The notes under the pieces are model-generated. The model was not told the origin of the DNA and did no database searches. It worked only from the letters and a program-made list of their open reading frames with translations. Positions 24,914-34,870 of a stretch of 64,000 nucleotides of DNA are shown one piece after another; position 1 is the stretch's first letter, and each line of letters opens with the position of its first letter. The position numbers and the translations under genes are program-made. Origin of the DNA: Aspidiotus rigidus (lineage: Eukaryota; Arthropoda; Insecta; Hemiptera; Diaspididae); NCBI GenBank assembly GCA_035079385.1, contig JAVHKY010000029.1, positions 6,324,001 through 6,388,000 on the forward strand, written 5' to 3'.

Positions 24914-25736
24914 TTTACAAACTGCTGGATATTGAATTAATTCAAGTGCAGAAAAACTACGCATCAAAATTATAGCAAATAATTTCAATAATTTCTTAGT
25001 TCGAAAGGGTCGTCATTCAAAAATGTACGCAAATATTTAAAACTTTAGGTACTTCTTTTCTATACAGACGATTTTCTAGCTACATAAACACAAATGGTAT
25101 CATATTATACGAATGAACTAATTGGAACTAATTTCTGGACGCATGTAAGATTGATCCTGACCTACTCGTCACTCAAATTTTTAATTACAACAAAAACTCG
25201 CGTTTAGTAGGTGTCGCGAGATCAAGTACAACAATTGAATGAGAATACCTTTGTTAAACGTTCATAGGCCTCACAAAATCTCGAAACTTTTTCCCATTTA
25301 AAGAATGCAATAATGATGATAATAATTCAGATGATCGAATTCTAGTCTGTAGGACTATACTAACTTCGTCAATTATCAGTACTCGCAGGCGTTTGTACGT
25401 AGTATAATTGCTCCACGACGACAAAAATGGTGCATAGTTAATACAAAATATGTACATCACACCTACGTGCGGATCTGTAGGTATTTTTTGTAGGTACAAA
25501 AAAAAAACGTGCACGTATGGTTCTGAGGAAAAAAATTATCAGTGCCGGTCAAAGATCAAAACGCGACAAAACGCGAATGACGGAAAATTACTAGGAAATT
25601 TTTTTTTTTCGCTATGAGAGAGGAATTCAATAATTTAACGAGGGAGACCAAGAAAAATATCAAGGGGCTGCCAAGAGGAGATTAATGAGGCCGTGAAAGT
25701 CTATATTTGAGACAAGATTTGATAGAGCCAGAACGT

Positions 25737-25890
25737 AATATATCAAGAGGGGGAGTAGTTAATAGAAGAGAATACAAGCGAAAAATTTGGTCACCTCGTC
25801 GGGATCCGAACCCGAGACTTTTTGCTTGCCGGGCGACTAAAAATTGTTCGCTTGTATTCTCATCTATTAACTACCCCCCTCCTGAATATT
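25737..25890. mobile_element. MITE with tRNA-like core between inverted repeats
   Basis: The left arm (AATATATCAAGAGGGGG, then AGTAGTTAATAG, then GAATACAAGCGAA) is mirrored by the right arm ending at 25,890. Between them, on the minus strand, lies a tRNA-like T-arm: stem TCGGG/CCCGA enclosing the TTCGGAT loop, at about 25,799-25,816, which also forms a GGTTCGGATCC box-B-like motif, preceded by GTCGCCCGGCAAGC. Only the 3' half of a tRNA is represented, so it is not a functional tRNA gene. Confidence 0.75.
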
Positions 25891-26735
25891 ATCCCGCACG
25901 TAAAAAATCATTGTCTTTCGTAACATATCATGGTTATAGATGGAGCAGATTTCGAAAAGTTCTGAGATGTTCCTCTTGAGGATACTTGAATTGGAAGACA
26001 AAGGACATGAGAGGACGGTTTTTTTTTAAGCGGCACAATCTTTAGTCGACAAAATTTTAAATTGGAAAAGTATTTTATTATGCGAAACGGGAGGAGGGGA
26101 AGGGAAGGGGGAATGAAGAAGTGAATGGATAAGCTGGACCAAAAAATACAAATTCAGTGTCGGAGAAAGTCTGAAAAGTGGATAAGGAGTGTTCGTTGTG
26201 AAGCTGAGGAATTGCTAGACAAGACAGATTTCGCTAAAATTGAGGCGTGATTTCGAAGTGGGATAGGAAAGGAGAGTTCGGGAATACCGGTGCGGGAATT
26301 TCCGGTAGATTCGAAGAATGATCGCTTGTTGGCGAGTTCAAGATAATAGGTAGGGTAGAATTCAGGAGAAGTTACGATGAAATTATGACATCAGAATTCC
26401 TCAGACGAGTACAGATTGAGAATACGGCTGAACATGGGACGAGCCGAGCTGTGGACGATATTTATGAAGAAATTGTGTGATAGAGGTAGTTTGCGGTAAA
26501 GAAAAGGCGGGGGTGGCTCCTGCTCAGAGGCTAAAGGCACCAAAGGCTATGCAAAGATTTTCCGAAGTGTTCGAGGTGAGATTAAGTGCGGTAAGATCAT
26601 AAAACCATCGGCGGTCCTGGAAATATTTCCAGCATGGGCAAAGATGAGCTAGAAAGAAAAAATTAGGATGCCGTTGCAAGCTTTGCAACGGCGAGCGGGG
26701 AACCCGTAAGACCTGTATTCCACTGCGGAAGGTTC
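25891..26735. other. Purine-rich unassigned stretch
   Basis: G+A-rich on the plus strand over about 26,080-26,680, with no open frame of note and no domain. It may be an eroded mobile-element coding region but there is no positive evidence. A partial AGCGGGGAACCCG hairpin lies near 26,694. Confidence 0.4.
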
Positions 26736-26981
26736 TTCTATCATTTATAGCTCGAATGTCAAAATTTTTCTGACTCCCTCTCCTATCATAATATATAGCC
26801 TAGAGGTCAAAATTATTTCAAGTCCCTCTCCTGTCATAAAATAGGTCGAGAGTGGAAATTTTTCCAAGTACTCCCCTCGTATCATACATAGCTTAGAGGT
26901 CAAAATTATTCCAAGTCTTTCTTCTATCATTTATATAGCTCGGAGGTCAACATTTTTCTGAAACCCCTCCTATCATATAAA
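26736..26981 (+). repeat. 45-bp satellite units flanking FB-A copy 2
   Basis: About five diverged units in plus orientation (GTCAAAATTTTTC, AAGTCCCTCTCCTATCAT, ATATAGC). The array resumes at 28,764 with TAGCTTAGAGGTCGAAAT, showing that FB-A copy 2 interrupts a unit. Confidence 0.75.
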
Positions 26982-28763
26982 GGGTGGACCAGAAAGATAT
27001 TACCAGTTAAATGGGAGTTTGCGCTAAATCTGTCGTAGCGCGAAAACGCAAAACGTTAGACGTATAATTTAAATGTACGAATTTTTGTATCTCAATTTTA
27101 TCTTTAATTTGAGCCAGATCCGAAGTTTCTACGACTTTTCTGAGCCGAGTTATGGACCAAAATGTGCCGAAAATTAACCAAATCGCCAGGGTTCCCAAAA
27201 TAGGGCTTGAAAATTAATTAATTTACAGTATTGAGCTGAATTTCGAAAATTTTAATAATTAAATTATTCTTTCTTAAGTGAATTTAGACGGGGAAAACGA
27301 AAAAAATATTAACAAAACCCTAAGAAGCACCAAAGTGGGTGAATGGGCCCAAAGAGGATCAAAATTTCCCCAAGCTGGAAAATCGTTCAAACTTTTGAAT
27401 TGTAATTCGATTTTCAAGTGGAATTTCGCGCCGAGTCCGAAAAAAAAATGTTAAAAAAATTCTTCGAAGCATCGAAATGGGTTAATGGGCCCAAAAAGGG
27501 TCAACACTTCCCCAAGTTGAGAAATCGTTCAAACTTTTGAATTGTAATTCAATTTTCAAGTGGAATATCGCGCTGAGTGTAAAAAAAAATGTTTAAAAAA
27601 TTCTTCGAAGCATCGAAATGGGTTAAGGGGTCCAAAAAGGTTCAAAATTTTCTCAAATTGGAAAATCGTTCAAATTTTCAAATTTTAATTCGATTTTCAA
27701 GTGGAATTTCGCACTGAGTCCGAAAAAAATGCTTCAAAAATACTTCGGACCAAAATGGGTTGATGGGCTCAAAGGGAATCAAAATTCCTCCAAGTTGAAA
27801 AATTTGCGTAATCTTCAAAAGTCGTTTTCAATTCTGAAGTTAAATTTAGCGCCGAGTCCGAGAAAAATACTGAAATGAACCTAGATGATCTCCAAAATGA
27901 AAAATCAAAAATTTTTCTCATTCTGCAGTAAAATTGTTGATTCGGGGGATGGAAGGAATATCGACAAGTTCACCTGCCGTTGAGTGCTCGCGGAGTGAGA
28001 GATCGACTAGCGTCGGGTGACAGATCCGAAAGAGAAATTGCGGAAATTCTCCTCATATAGAGATTGGAGGGAGACGACAAATTCATCTTTCGTTGAAGGT
28101 TCGCAGTGAGAGATCGACTAGGGCTCTGCGTATGATCAAAGCGGGAAAAAATGCGAAAACTTTCGTTGTTCAGTCAAAGAACGCAATAAAGTTGGTCTTC
28201 TGTTGCGTGCTTGCAATGAAAGATTAAAAAACTTCAAAGATTAGGCGGTTTCATCATTTTGGGAAAATTTCGACCCTTTTTGGGCCCATTAACCCATTTT
28301 GGTGCTTCGCAGAATTTTTCAAGAATTTTATTCAGATTCAGCGCTAAATTTTATCTCAGAATCGAGAAAAACTTCAGATTAGGCGGTCTTATCATTTTGG
28401 GAAAATTTTGATCCTTTTTGGGCCCATCAACCCATTTTGTTGCTTCGCAGAATTTTTTAACAATATTATTCTGATTCAGCGCTAAATTTTACTGCAGGAT
28501 CGGGGGACACTCTGAAGATTACGGGATTCTTTCAATCATGAAAATTGTTTTTCGGGAACCCCTACTCTAAAATTTCGGCACATTTTGGTCCATAACTCAG
28601 CTCAGAAAAGTCGTAAAAACTTTGGATATGGCTCAAATTAAAGATAATATTGAGATACAAGATTCGTACATTTAAACTATACTTCTAACGTTTTACGTTT
28701 TTGCGCTACAACAGATTTAGCGCAAACTCCAATTTAGCTGGAAAGTTCTTTCTGGTCCACCCT
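26982..28763. mobile_element. Foldback-like element FB-A, copy 2
   Basis: The left end GGGTGGACCAGAAAGATATT is matched by the inverted right end TCTTTCTGGTCCACCC. Terminal arms of about 230 bp share GGAGTTTGCGCTAAATCTGT, TGTATCTCAATTTTATCTTT and ACCAAAATGTGCCGAAA. Inward, the left arm (about 27,330-27,860) contains four tandem units of about 125 bp with GAAATGGGTTAATGGGCCCA and AATCGTTCAAACTTTTGAAT; the right arm (28,240-28,480) contains two, inverted. The centre has GAGAGATCGACTAG twice. No coding sequence was recognised. It sits inside the 45-bp satellite at the TATATA step. Confidence 0.87.
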
Positions 28764-28950
28764 AGCTTAGAGGTCGAAATTATTCTTAAGTTCCTCTCCT
28801 ATCATACTCGTATATAACTTAAAAGTAGAAATTTTACTAATTCCTCCCCCCTCTCCGTGACGACATCAACCTCGGACCTCTCGCGGACGAAAATTTCCTG
28901 AAAGTACCTTCCAACAAAAAGGATAGCGGGGTCCCCGCTAAAAATACTCG
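28764..28950 (+). repeat. 45-bp satellite units followed by inverted hairpin module
   Basis: Two satellite units are followed by the inverted form of the GCGAGCG..GTACTTTC..CCCTTTTGTTGG block, ending at the perfect hairpin AGCGGG-GTC-CCCGCT (28,925-28,939). Confidence 0.7.
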
Positions 28951-31900
28951 ATCACAAAACTATTGCCTCTAATTACTTTTTATCAAATTCGCTTAATGGT
29001 ATCACATTCGATCCAGTTAAATTTAGGATTGTGTGAATTCTTGCCTCTTTAAGGGGTGAGCGGACCACATGTAAAACCACCATTGCCTCATAATCCAGTA
29101 TGAGTCGGGCTAGTGATTCGAAAGAGTGAAGAAGTATGAATAAATCTTTTACAACCTTTCTTGGGGTAAGAGCAAAATTTTAGAGTCAAGTGAGTGTGGG
29201 TAATTATAAGTGAATTTTGGACCCTGAGTATGATCGATGAATTAGGTGGAATCTGTGGGCGTAATGGAAGTGATGAAGAGTAGCAGGAAGGAGGGCATTG
29301 GGCTTTCTCTCAAAAAAATGTGTATCAGAGGAGGGGGGGGAATCATTTGCGCGGCTCGTCGTTATACAAGATCCGGCTTCCCCTTCTGTCTCTCCCTGCA
29401 TCATAACTCCTACATGAACAATCCTGTAAAAATCATTACCACGATGAACTACACACAAGCCCCCCATTTCTACAATACCATACCTAATTTATCTTCAGCA
29501 TAATAGTCCCCATTTTCCTACTCCGAATGCATAATCGTAACTTTGGTTTCAAGGCTCGTTAATTTGATAACGAAAAAAAAAAAAAAGAATTCATTGATTC
29601 AGCCATTTGGGAATTAAAAGCACTTTTGGTACGTCACAATGGAAAATAGGATTCAAGTGATATACGGCCGGATCAAAGTAGAAGGAAGTGACTGCACGTG
29701 AAATTCATTAGCGAATCCATGCACACACTATGTGAGAGGCGGGAAATAACGGAAACGTTCTTATGTACATATAATAAAGGCTAAGGATGCGGGTCCGAAA
29801 GTAGCGAAGGTCAAAATTAGCTCGTGACGTCATTTTCGCCTCGCGATTTCGAAACGAAAATTCCGAAGGTGACCTTGGATGACAGGGCCGCTGGTGCGCT
29901 CGTACCGTAGGACAAGGAGGGACTTCTCTGTACTACATATCATGTGTAAACAGCAGTAAAGAAGGGCAGTCTCGAATTCGCGGGGTTTTCTTAAAGAAGT
30001 GGACTTGGTTGAGGTATGAATATAAAAGAGAGGCAGAATTGACAGGAGAAGAAAAACACGTGAGTTTGAATGCGGATAGTTCGAGAGGACTCTAGATTAC
30101 TTTAACGAAAAGTTTAGCAAACCTTTCAATATCAAGAACAGATTGATGAAGAAACTGTGGTTCTCATTGAGAAATATTTGAGAGAGAAACTCTGTAGGAC
30201 GAGTGTGAATCACTTTTCGGAACAAAAAGAGTTATAATCGAAAGATGTAAAAATATCTGTCCCACTTCTATCCTTTCTCGTATTAGTTAGTTGGCTCTTT
30301 GTGGGAACTCTCGTCTTTTAGCACATTTGTATAATTTTATTTGCTCCCCCCCCCCTCTACATGGCCGATTCTCCATCAAGGAAGCTGGTAATAGTTGGTT
30401 CGTAGAAAAATTTTTTATACCAAAGTCAGAAAAAGCGTCGAGCGACAACTTCCTTTCCACACGTTTCATAGTACGACCCAACGAACACTCTCTCCTTACC
30501 TACGTGAAATAAGTTGTCTTCGTATTTACGACGATATTATTATCATTATTATAATCCTCTGAAACTGTTGTCGGTAAACGCGAAATTATCTTCTGTTGAA
30601 CGTGTAAACACTAGAGGCTCTTCTACAATATGGAATCGAGTTCGCTCATAGATTCTGACTATAGCCTTCCAAGGTTTCTGACAAATATACTCGCGGGTCA
30701 GTCTCAAGACGCGTGTATTGTGCAGTATTAAGTGGATACGTATACCATAACTTTTATTTTAAACATTGTTTTTCACGTATACACACAATATTCTAAAATT
30801 TATGGACGGAATACGCGGCTGTATGGACATTAATTTTTATTTTGTTTGTATACGTATGACAAATTCCATGCAGATATACGTACGTTTTTTACTTACGAAA
30901 ATCTTTTGACCTCAAGTCATTCACTCGTTTTTCGTCAATAAAATATACCGTGCGATGACGTTTACTATTTGAACAAGTGAATGACTATTCTTCACTGATC
31001 TTACCGATTTAGAAGAAAATGTATCGAACAGGGTATACGAGACTTCGGGTAAAACAGACTCGTGCAAAATTTTATGTTGGAGTATTAAATAAACGCGCTA
31101 TTTGAGAAAATTGATGCGAATTTTTCTATGTGTATAATTACGAAGCACACGTAACGTACCGAAGTAGACAAATTTTATGGCTTTTTAAAAAATTTTAACT
31201 CCTACGCGCCCGACTACACACTCGGTGCAACTGAGTGTAATCGGGCGAATAAAAAGAATTACGAAAATAAATTGAAAATGATTTACGGATATATAAATAT
31301 TTTAAATTGTCGGAGACGTTGACGTTCGATATCTTAGTTGGCATACTTCGTGCGAGAAGCTCGTTATTTGTTTGTTAAATTTTCTCGGGGTCGATTTACC
31401 TCCTCGTTTAGCTGGACATTTACGGCGTCCGGGAAGAGAAATTTTACATTTTGTCGAATTTCTATTTCTGTGTATCCGATCATCGGTGACTATCATCTCC
31501 TTTCACTTTTACCGCCCTGCAGATGTGAAGGAAAGAGGCGATACTTATTCATACTCAGTTTTCTTTGAGTTTATTCGATTTTCTCGGTTACGTTTCGACA
31601 GTACTCAAAGTTTTCTTTCTTCAATCTGACATCAATATTCGACTTCTCCAAAACGGTTCACGAAGAATAAAATCGTCAAAATCATCGTCCTGCATCTTAC
31701 TCTTTGATTATGATCTCAGCACCACACAATTTGCATCGAAAAGTGATCGAGGTCGATGAATCTTTACTTCTTTCGAAGTCTTCACTAATAGAGTGTCGAT
31801 GTATCCTCGAAGTTGACCTTACGTCGAAATCAATATCAGGCCAATCGACGTCGATCTGGAGTCGGTTTCGAGTCGAATTTCCCAAATTTTTCTATCGACT

Positions 31901-32500
31901 AATCAGTCGTTCACGTAGCCAGAACAAAAAGCCAGGACCTGAACTCGACTACTTTGTTAGGTCTCTGGGGATGTACGCTGGTCGACTTCAAGTTGACCTT
32001 AATCTAAAGCCGGTGATGTATCATGGTATATTTCCTTAAATTCTATGCTTAATTAGTGCTACTGTGGTCGAATCGGCGCGCATTGTCGACGTCGATTTTC
32101 AGTCGTCATTATGATCTAATGCCAAATGTCGACACATTTTGGACCTCGATTCTGAAACTCTATCAAATTGAACCCCATTTCGATGTCGATTGCAAGTATT
32201 TTGCCGAAAGCAGTGTTTCCAGTCACGGTTCAAAAAAACCAGACTTGGTCCAATGGCTCTTCAACACCGAACTTCGGTCCATTTCGTTGGTCCGTTTTTG
32301 CTTCATTGTCTTATTTTCCCGATACTTTCAATTTTTTCATTTTTATGGTGCCAATCTGGTTGGTCTTTTTTCAACTGGGAAACTGTACGCCGGGCGCCGT
32401 ATAATATCCGACGAAAAGTAAATGGAGGAGTTGGACTTCGAAGAATGTCGACTTTTGAGCCGTTTAATCTATACTATTTAGACTCTTCAAGACTTTAATT
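28951..32500. other. Non-coding stretch; one dispersed repeat and a GTCGA-rich patch
   Basis: The segment 29,396-29,555 matches 14,459-14,603. A TGACGTCA lies at 29,825. The interval 31,700-32,180 is unusually rich in GTCGA/TCGAC, including the palindromic ATCGACGTCGAT and GTCGAC. Open frames there are long but lack conserved domains. No splice-bounded exon was recognised. Confidence 0.5.
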
Positions 32501-32519
32501 CCGAATTCAATTCCTAATA

Positions 32520-33846
32520 CCAAAACCAATTTGACCTGTAGGACAGATTTCCTGCGTTCCACGTCTAACTTTAGTAAGAAAGCCGTTTTTTTTTAATGAT
32601 CCACCAAAACGTAGGTCCTAATCTAGCTGAGTTTAGTCCATTTCAACCAAGCTGGTCCTCTTAACAGGAAACCTGTTTTATAGGGGGTCGAGGAATTTGC
32701 TGTGCGCCGTCCGGCGAAAAAATTGAAAAAATGTTGACTCCTACTGAAATTTTTTCAAGTCCCCCTTCTATCATAATACAGCTTGAGTGTCACCTGTTTT
32801 ATGGGGAGTTTTTTGAGAAAATCGCTGTGCGTCGTGCGCTGTGCGCCGTCCGGCAAAAAACTTGGAAAAAAAGACGGCCTCTTTAACGAAGTTAAACGAG
32901 GAACGCAGGGAACCTGTTCTGTCGATTGAATTGGTTTTCGTATTGAGAGTTCGAGTTGAAATCTTGAATTTTCTGAGTCTCTTGTATCATAGGGTATGTA
33001 GCCTAAGAGTAAAAATTTTTTCAAGTCCCTTTCCTATCATAATGGCTCGAAATTCCTTATGGTTCGACGGTCAAAATTTTTTCAAGTTCAAATTCTTTAT
33101 TGGGGTAGGTCGTGGTGTCCGGCGCACGGAAAATTTATGATAGGAGAGAAACTTGGAAAAATGTGCAATTTCAAGCTTGATATACGAGTATGATCGAAGA
33201 AGGAGTTGGAAAAAAATCCGAGCTATATATGATAGGAGGGAGACTTGGAAAAAATCTAGTATAAAATAGGACGTCATCAGTAACCTGGACCTATTTTAGG
33301 GACCTCGAAATACTATATAGGTCAAGAGTCGAAATTTTTCCAAGTTTTTTGCCGGACGGCGCACGGCAAACTTCTCAAAAAAACCCCCCATAGAAGAGAT
33401 TCTCTCTTAACAGGTTCCCAGTTAAAAACTCGCAGTTTCTTTAACGGAGTTGAACGAGGGTGACCTCCAAGCTATAGAGGTTGCCGGACGACCAACGCCG
33501 GACATTTTTTCCGAAAAACCCTCCGATAAAACAGGTTCCCTCTTAAAATTGGAAAATACTGCCTAAGCCTTCAAACCAGCGTACAGAGCGCCAGTCTAGC
33601 CTCCTCCGAAATTTTTCTAGGCCCCCTTTCTATCATATATAGTTCGAGGGTCGAATATCCTCTAAGTCCCCTTCCCATCATAATTATATAGCTTGAGTGT
33701 CGAAATTTTTCCTAGTCCCCTTTTTATCATATTAGGCTCGAGAGTGAAAGGGACTTATGATAGTAGAGGGATTTGGAAAAATTTTGACTCTCGAGCTGTA
33801 TTATGATGGAAGGTGTAGTTGAAAAAATTTCATCCTCCATGCTATA
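32520..33846. repeat. Mosaic of satellite units and hairpin modules
   Basis: Contains the hairpin AACAGG-AAA-CCTGTT at 32,663-32,677 followed by TTATAGGGGG and GTGCGCCGTCCGGC; the CTTTAACGAAGTTAAACGAG block at 32,880; satellite units in plus (32,750-32,790; 33,590-33,740) and minus orientation (33,140-33,250; 33,750-33,846); and an inverted hairpin near 33,405-33,425. The segment 33,547-33,620 is repeated inverted at 39,340-39,415. Confidence 0.7.
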
Positions 33847-34413
33847 CCGGGTGGACCAGAAAAATGTAACCAATCAAATGGGAGTTTGCGCTAAATCAAT
33901 TCCAGCGCAAACACGCGAAGCGTTAGATGTACGATACTTCAAATCTAGGAAAGTTGTATTTCAATTTTATCTTCAATATGCGCCCCTTCCTAACTTTTTA
34001 CGACTTTTTTGAGCCGAGTCATGTGCCAAAATGTGCCAAAAATTGACCAATTTACCAAAATTGTCGAAAAGTAAAAGTCGTTTGAACTTCCATATTTTAC
34101 TCGAGTTGAAGGTAAAATTTAACGTTGATTCCAAGAAAAATACCTCAATAACCCTATGAAGCTTGAAAGTGGGTGAATTTTCAATTTCTTATTTCAGGAA
34201 CCTTGGTAAATTGGTCAATTTTTGGCACATTTTGGTCTATGACTCGGCTCAAAAAAGTCGTAAAAAGTTAAGTAGGGGCACAAATTTAAGATAAAATTGA
34301 GATACAAATTTCGTAGATTTGATACATATCTAACGTTGCGCGGTTTCACTCTGGAACAGATTTAGTGCGAACTCCCATTTAACTGGTAACATCTTTCTGG
34401 TCCGCCCGGTATA
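33847..34413. mobile_element. Foldback-like element FB-A, copy 3 (short form)
   Basis: The left end CCGGGTGGACCAGAAAAATG is matched by the inverted right end ATCTTTCTGGTCCGCCCGG. The arms of about 230 bp are almost the whole element, leaving a core of about 100 bp with a single diverged internal unit. TATA lies on both sides, compatible with a TA or TATA duplication. Shared blocks include GGGAGTTTGCGCTAAATC and CCAAAAATTGACCAATTTACC. The tandem units of copies 1 and 2 are nearly absent, so unit number varies between copies. Confidence 0.85.
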
Positions 34414-34640
34414 CAATAGGATTCAAAATTTTTCCAAGTTTGGAAAAATTTTATCCTCCAGAAGTCAAAATTTTTTCCAAGTTTTTCGCTGGACGGCGAA
34501 CCCCCTGCAGATCAGGTTCCCTGTTAAAATTTCGACTCTGAGAGTATTATGGGGAGGGACTTGGATGAATTTGGACTCTTGAGCTTTTATGATAGGAGAG
34601 GGACTTGGAGAAATTTCGACCTCCGAGCTAGTGGCTTACG
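34414..34640. repeat. 45-bp satellite units and hairpin module right of FB-A copy 3
   Basis: Diverged units in both orientations around an inverted hairpin (ATCAGGTTCCCTGTTAAAA, about 34,511-34,529) preceded by a GGACGGCG tail. Confidence 0.65.
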
Positions 34641-34669
34641 TTTCGAAATTTCTCATCTGGCAACACTGC

Positions 34670-34870
34670 TATAGAGACGTCGTCGATTTTATCTGACATT
34701 AACCTGTAATACCAGGAGTTGATTCAATTTCGACGCGACGTCGACGATGAGCGCGATGGCAAAAAGGAGCGGTGACTAAAGCTAAATCGACTCACGATCG
34801 ACGTTGATCTCGAGTCGACTGTCGGTCAAAATAACATGTCGATTTGGTGTCGACGTGGTTCATCGGGACA
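34670..34870. repeat. GTCGA-rich patch
   Basis: Dense GTCGA/TCGAC words, including GACGCGACGTCGACGATG and CTCGAGTCGACTGTCGG, like the patch at 31,700-32,180. Probably remnants of one repeat family; no unit length could be defined. Confidence 0.5.

Noticed and set aside
25799..25870. tRNA gene on the minus strand
   Set aside because: Only a T-arm and a short upstream piece are present; there is no acceptor stem, D-arm or anticodon arm that pairs.
31565..32498. Cluster of open frames up to 121 residues in three frames
   Set aside because: The GTCGA-rich composition lowers stop frequency; no conserved motif and no splice structure.
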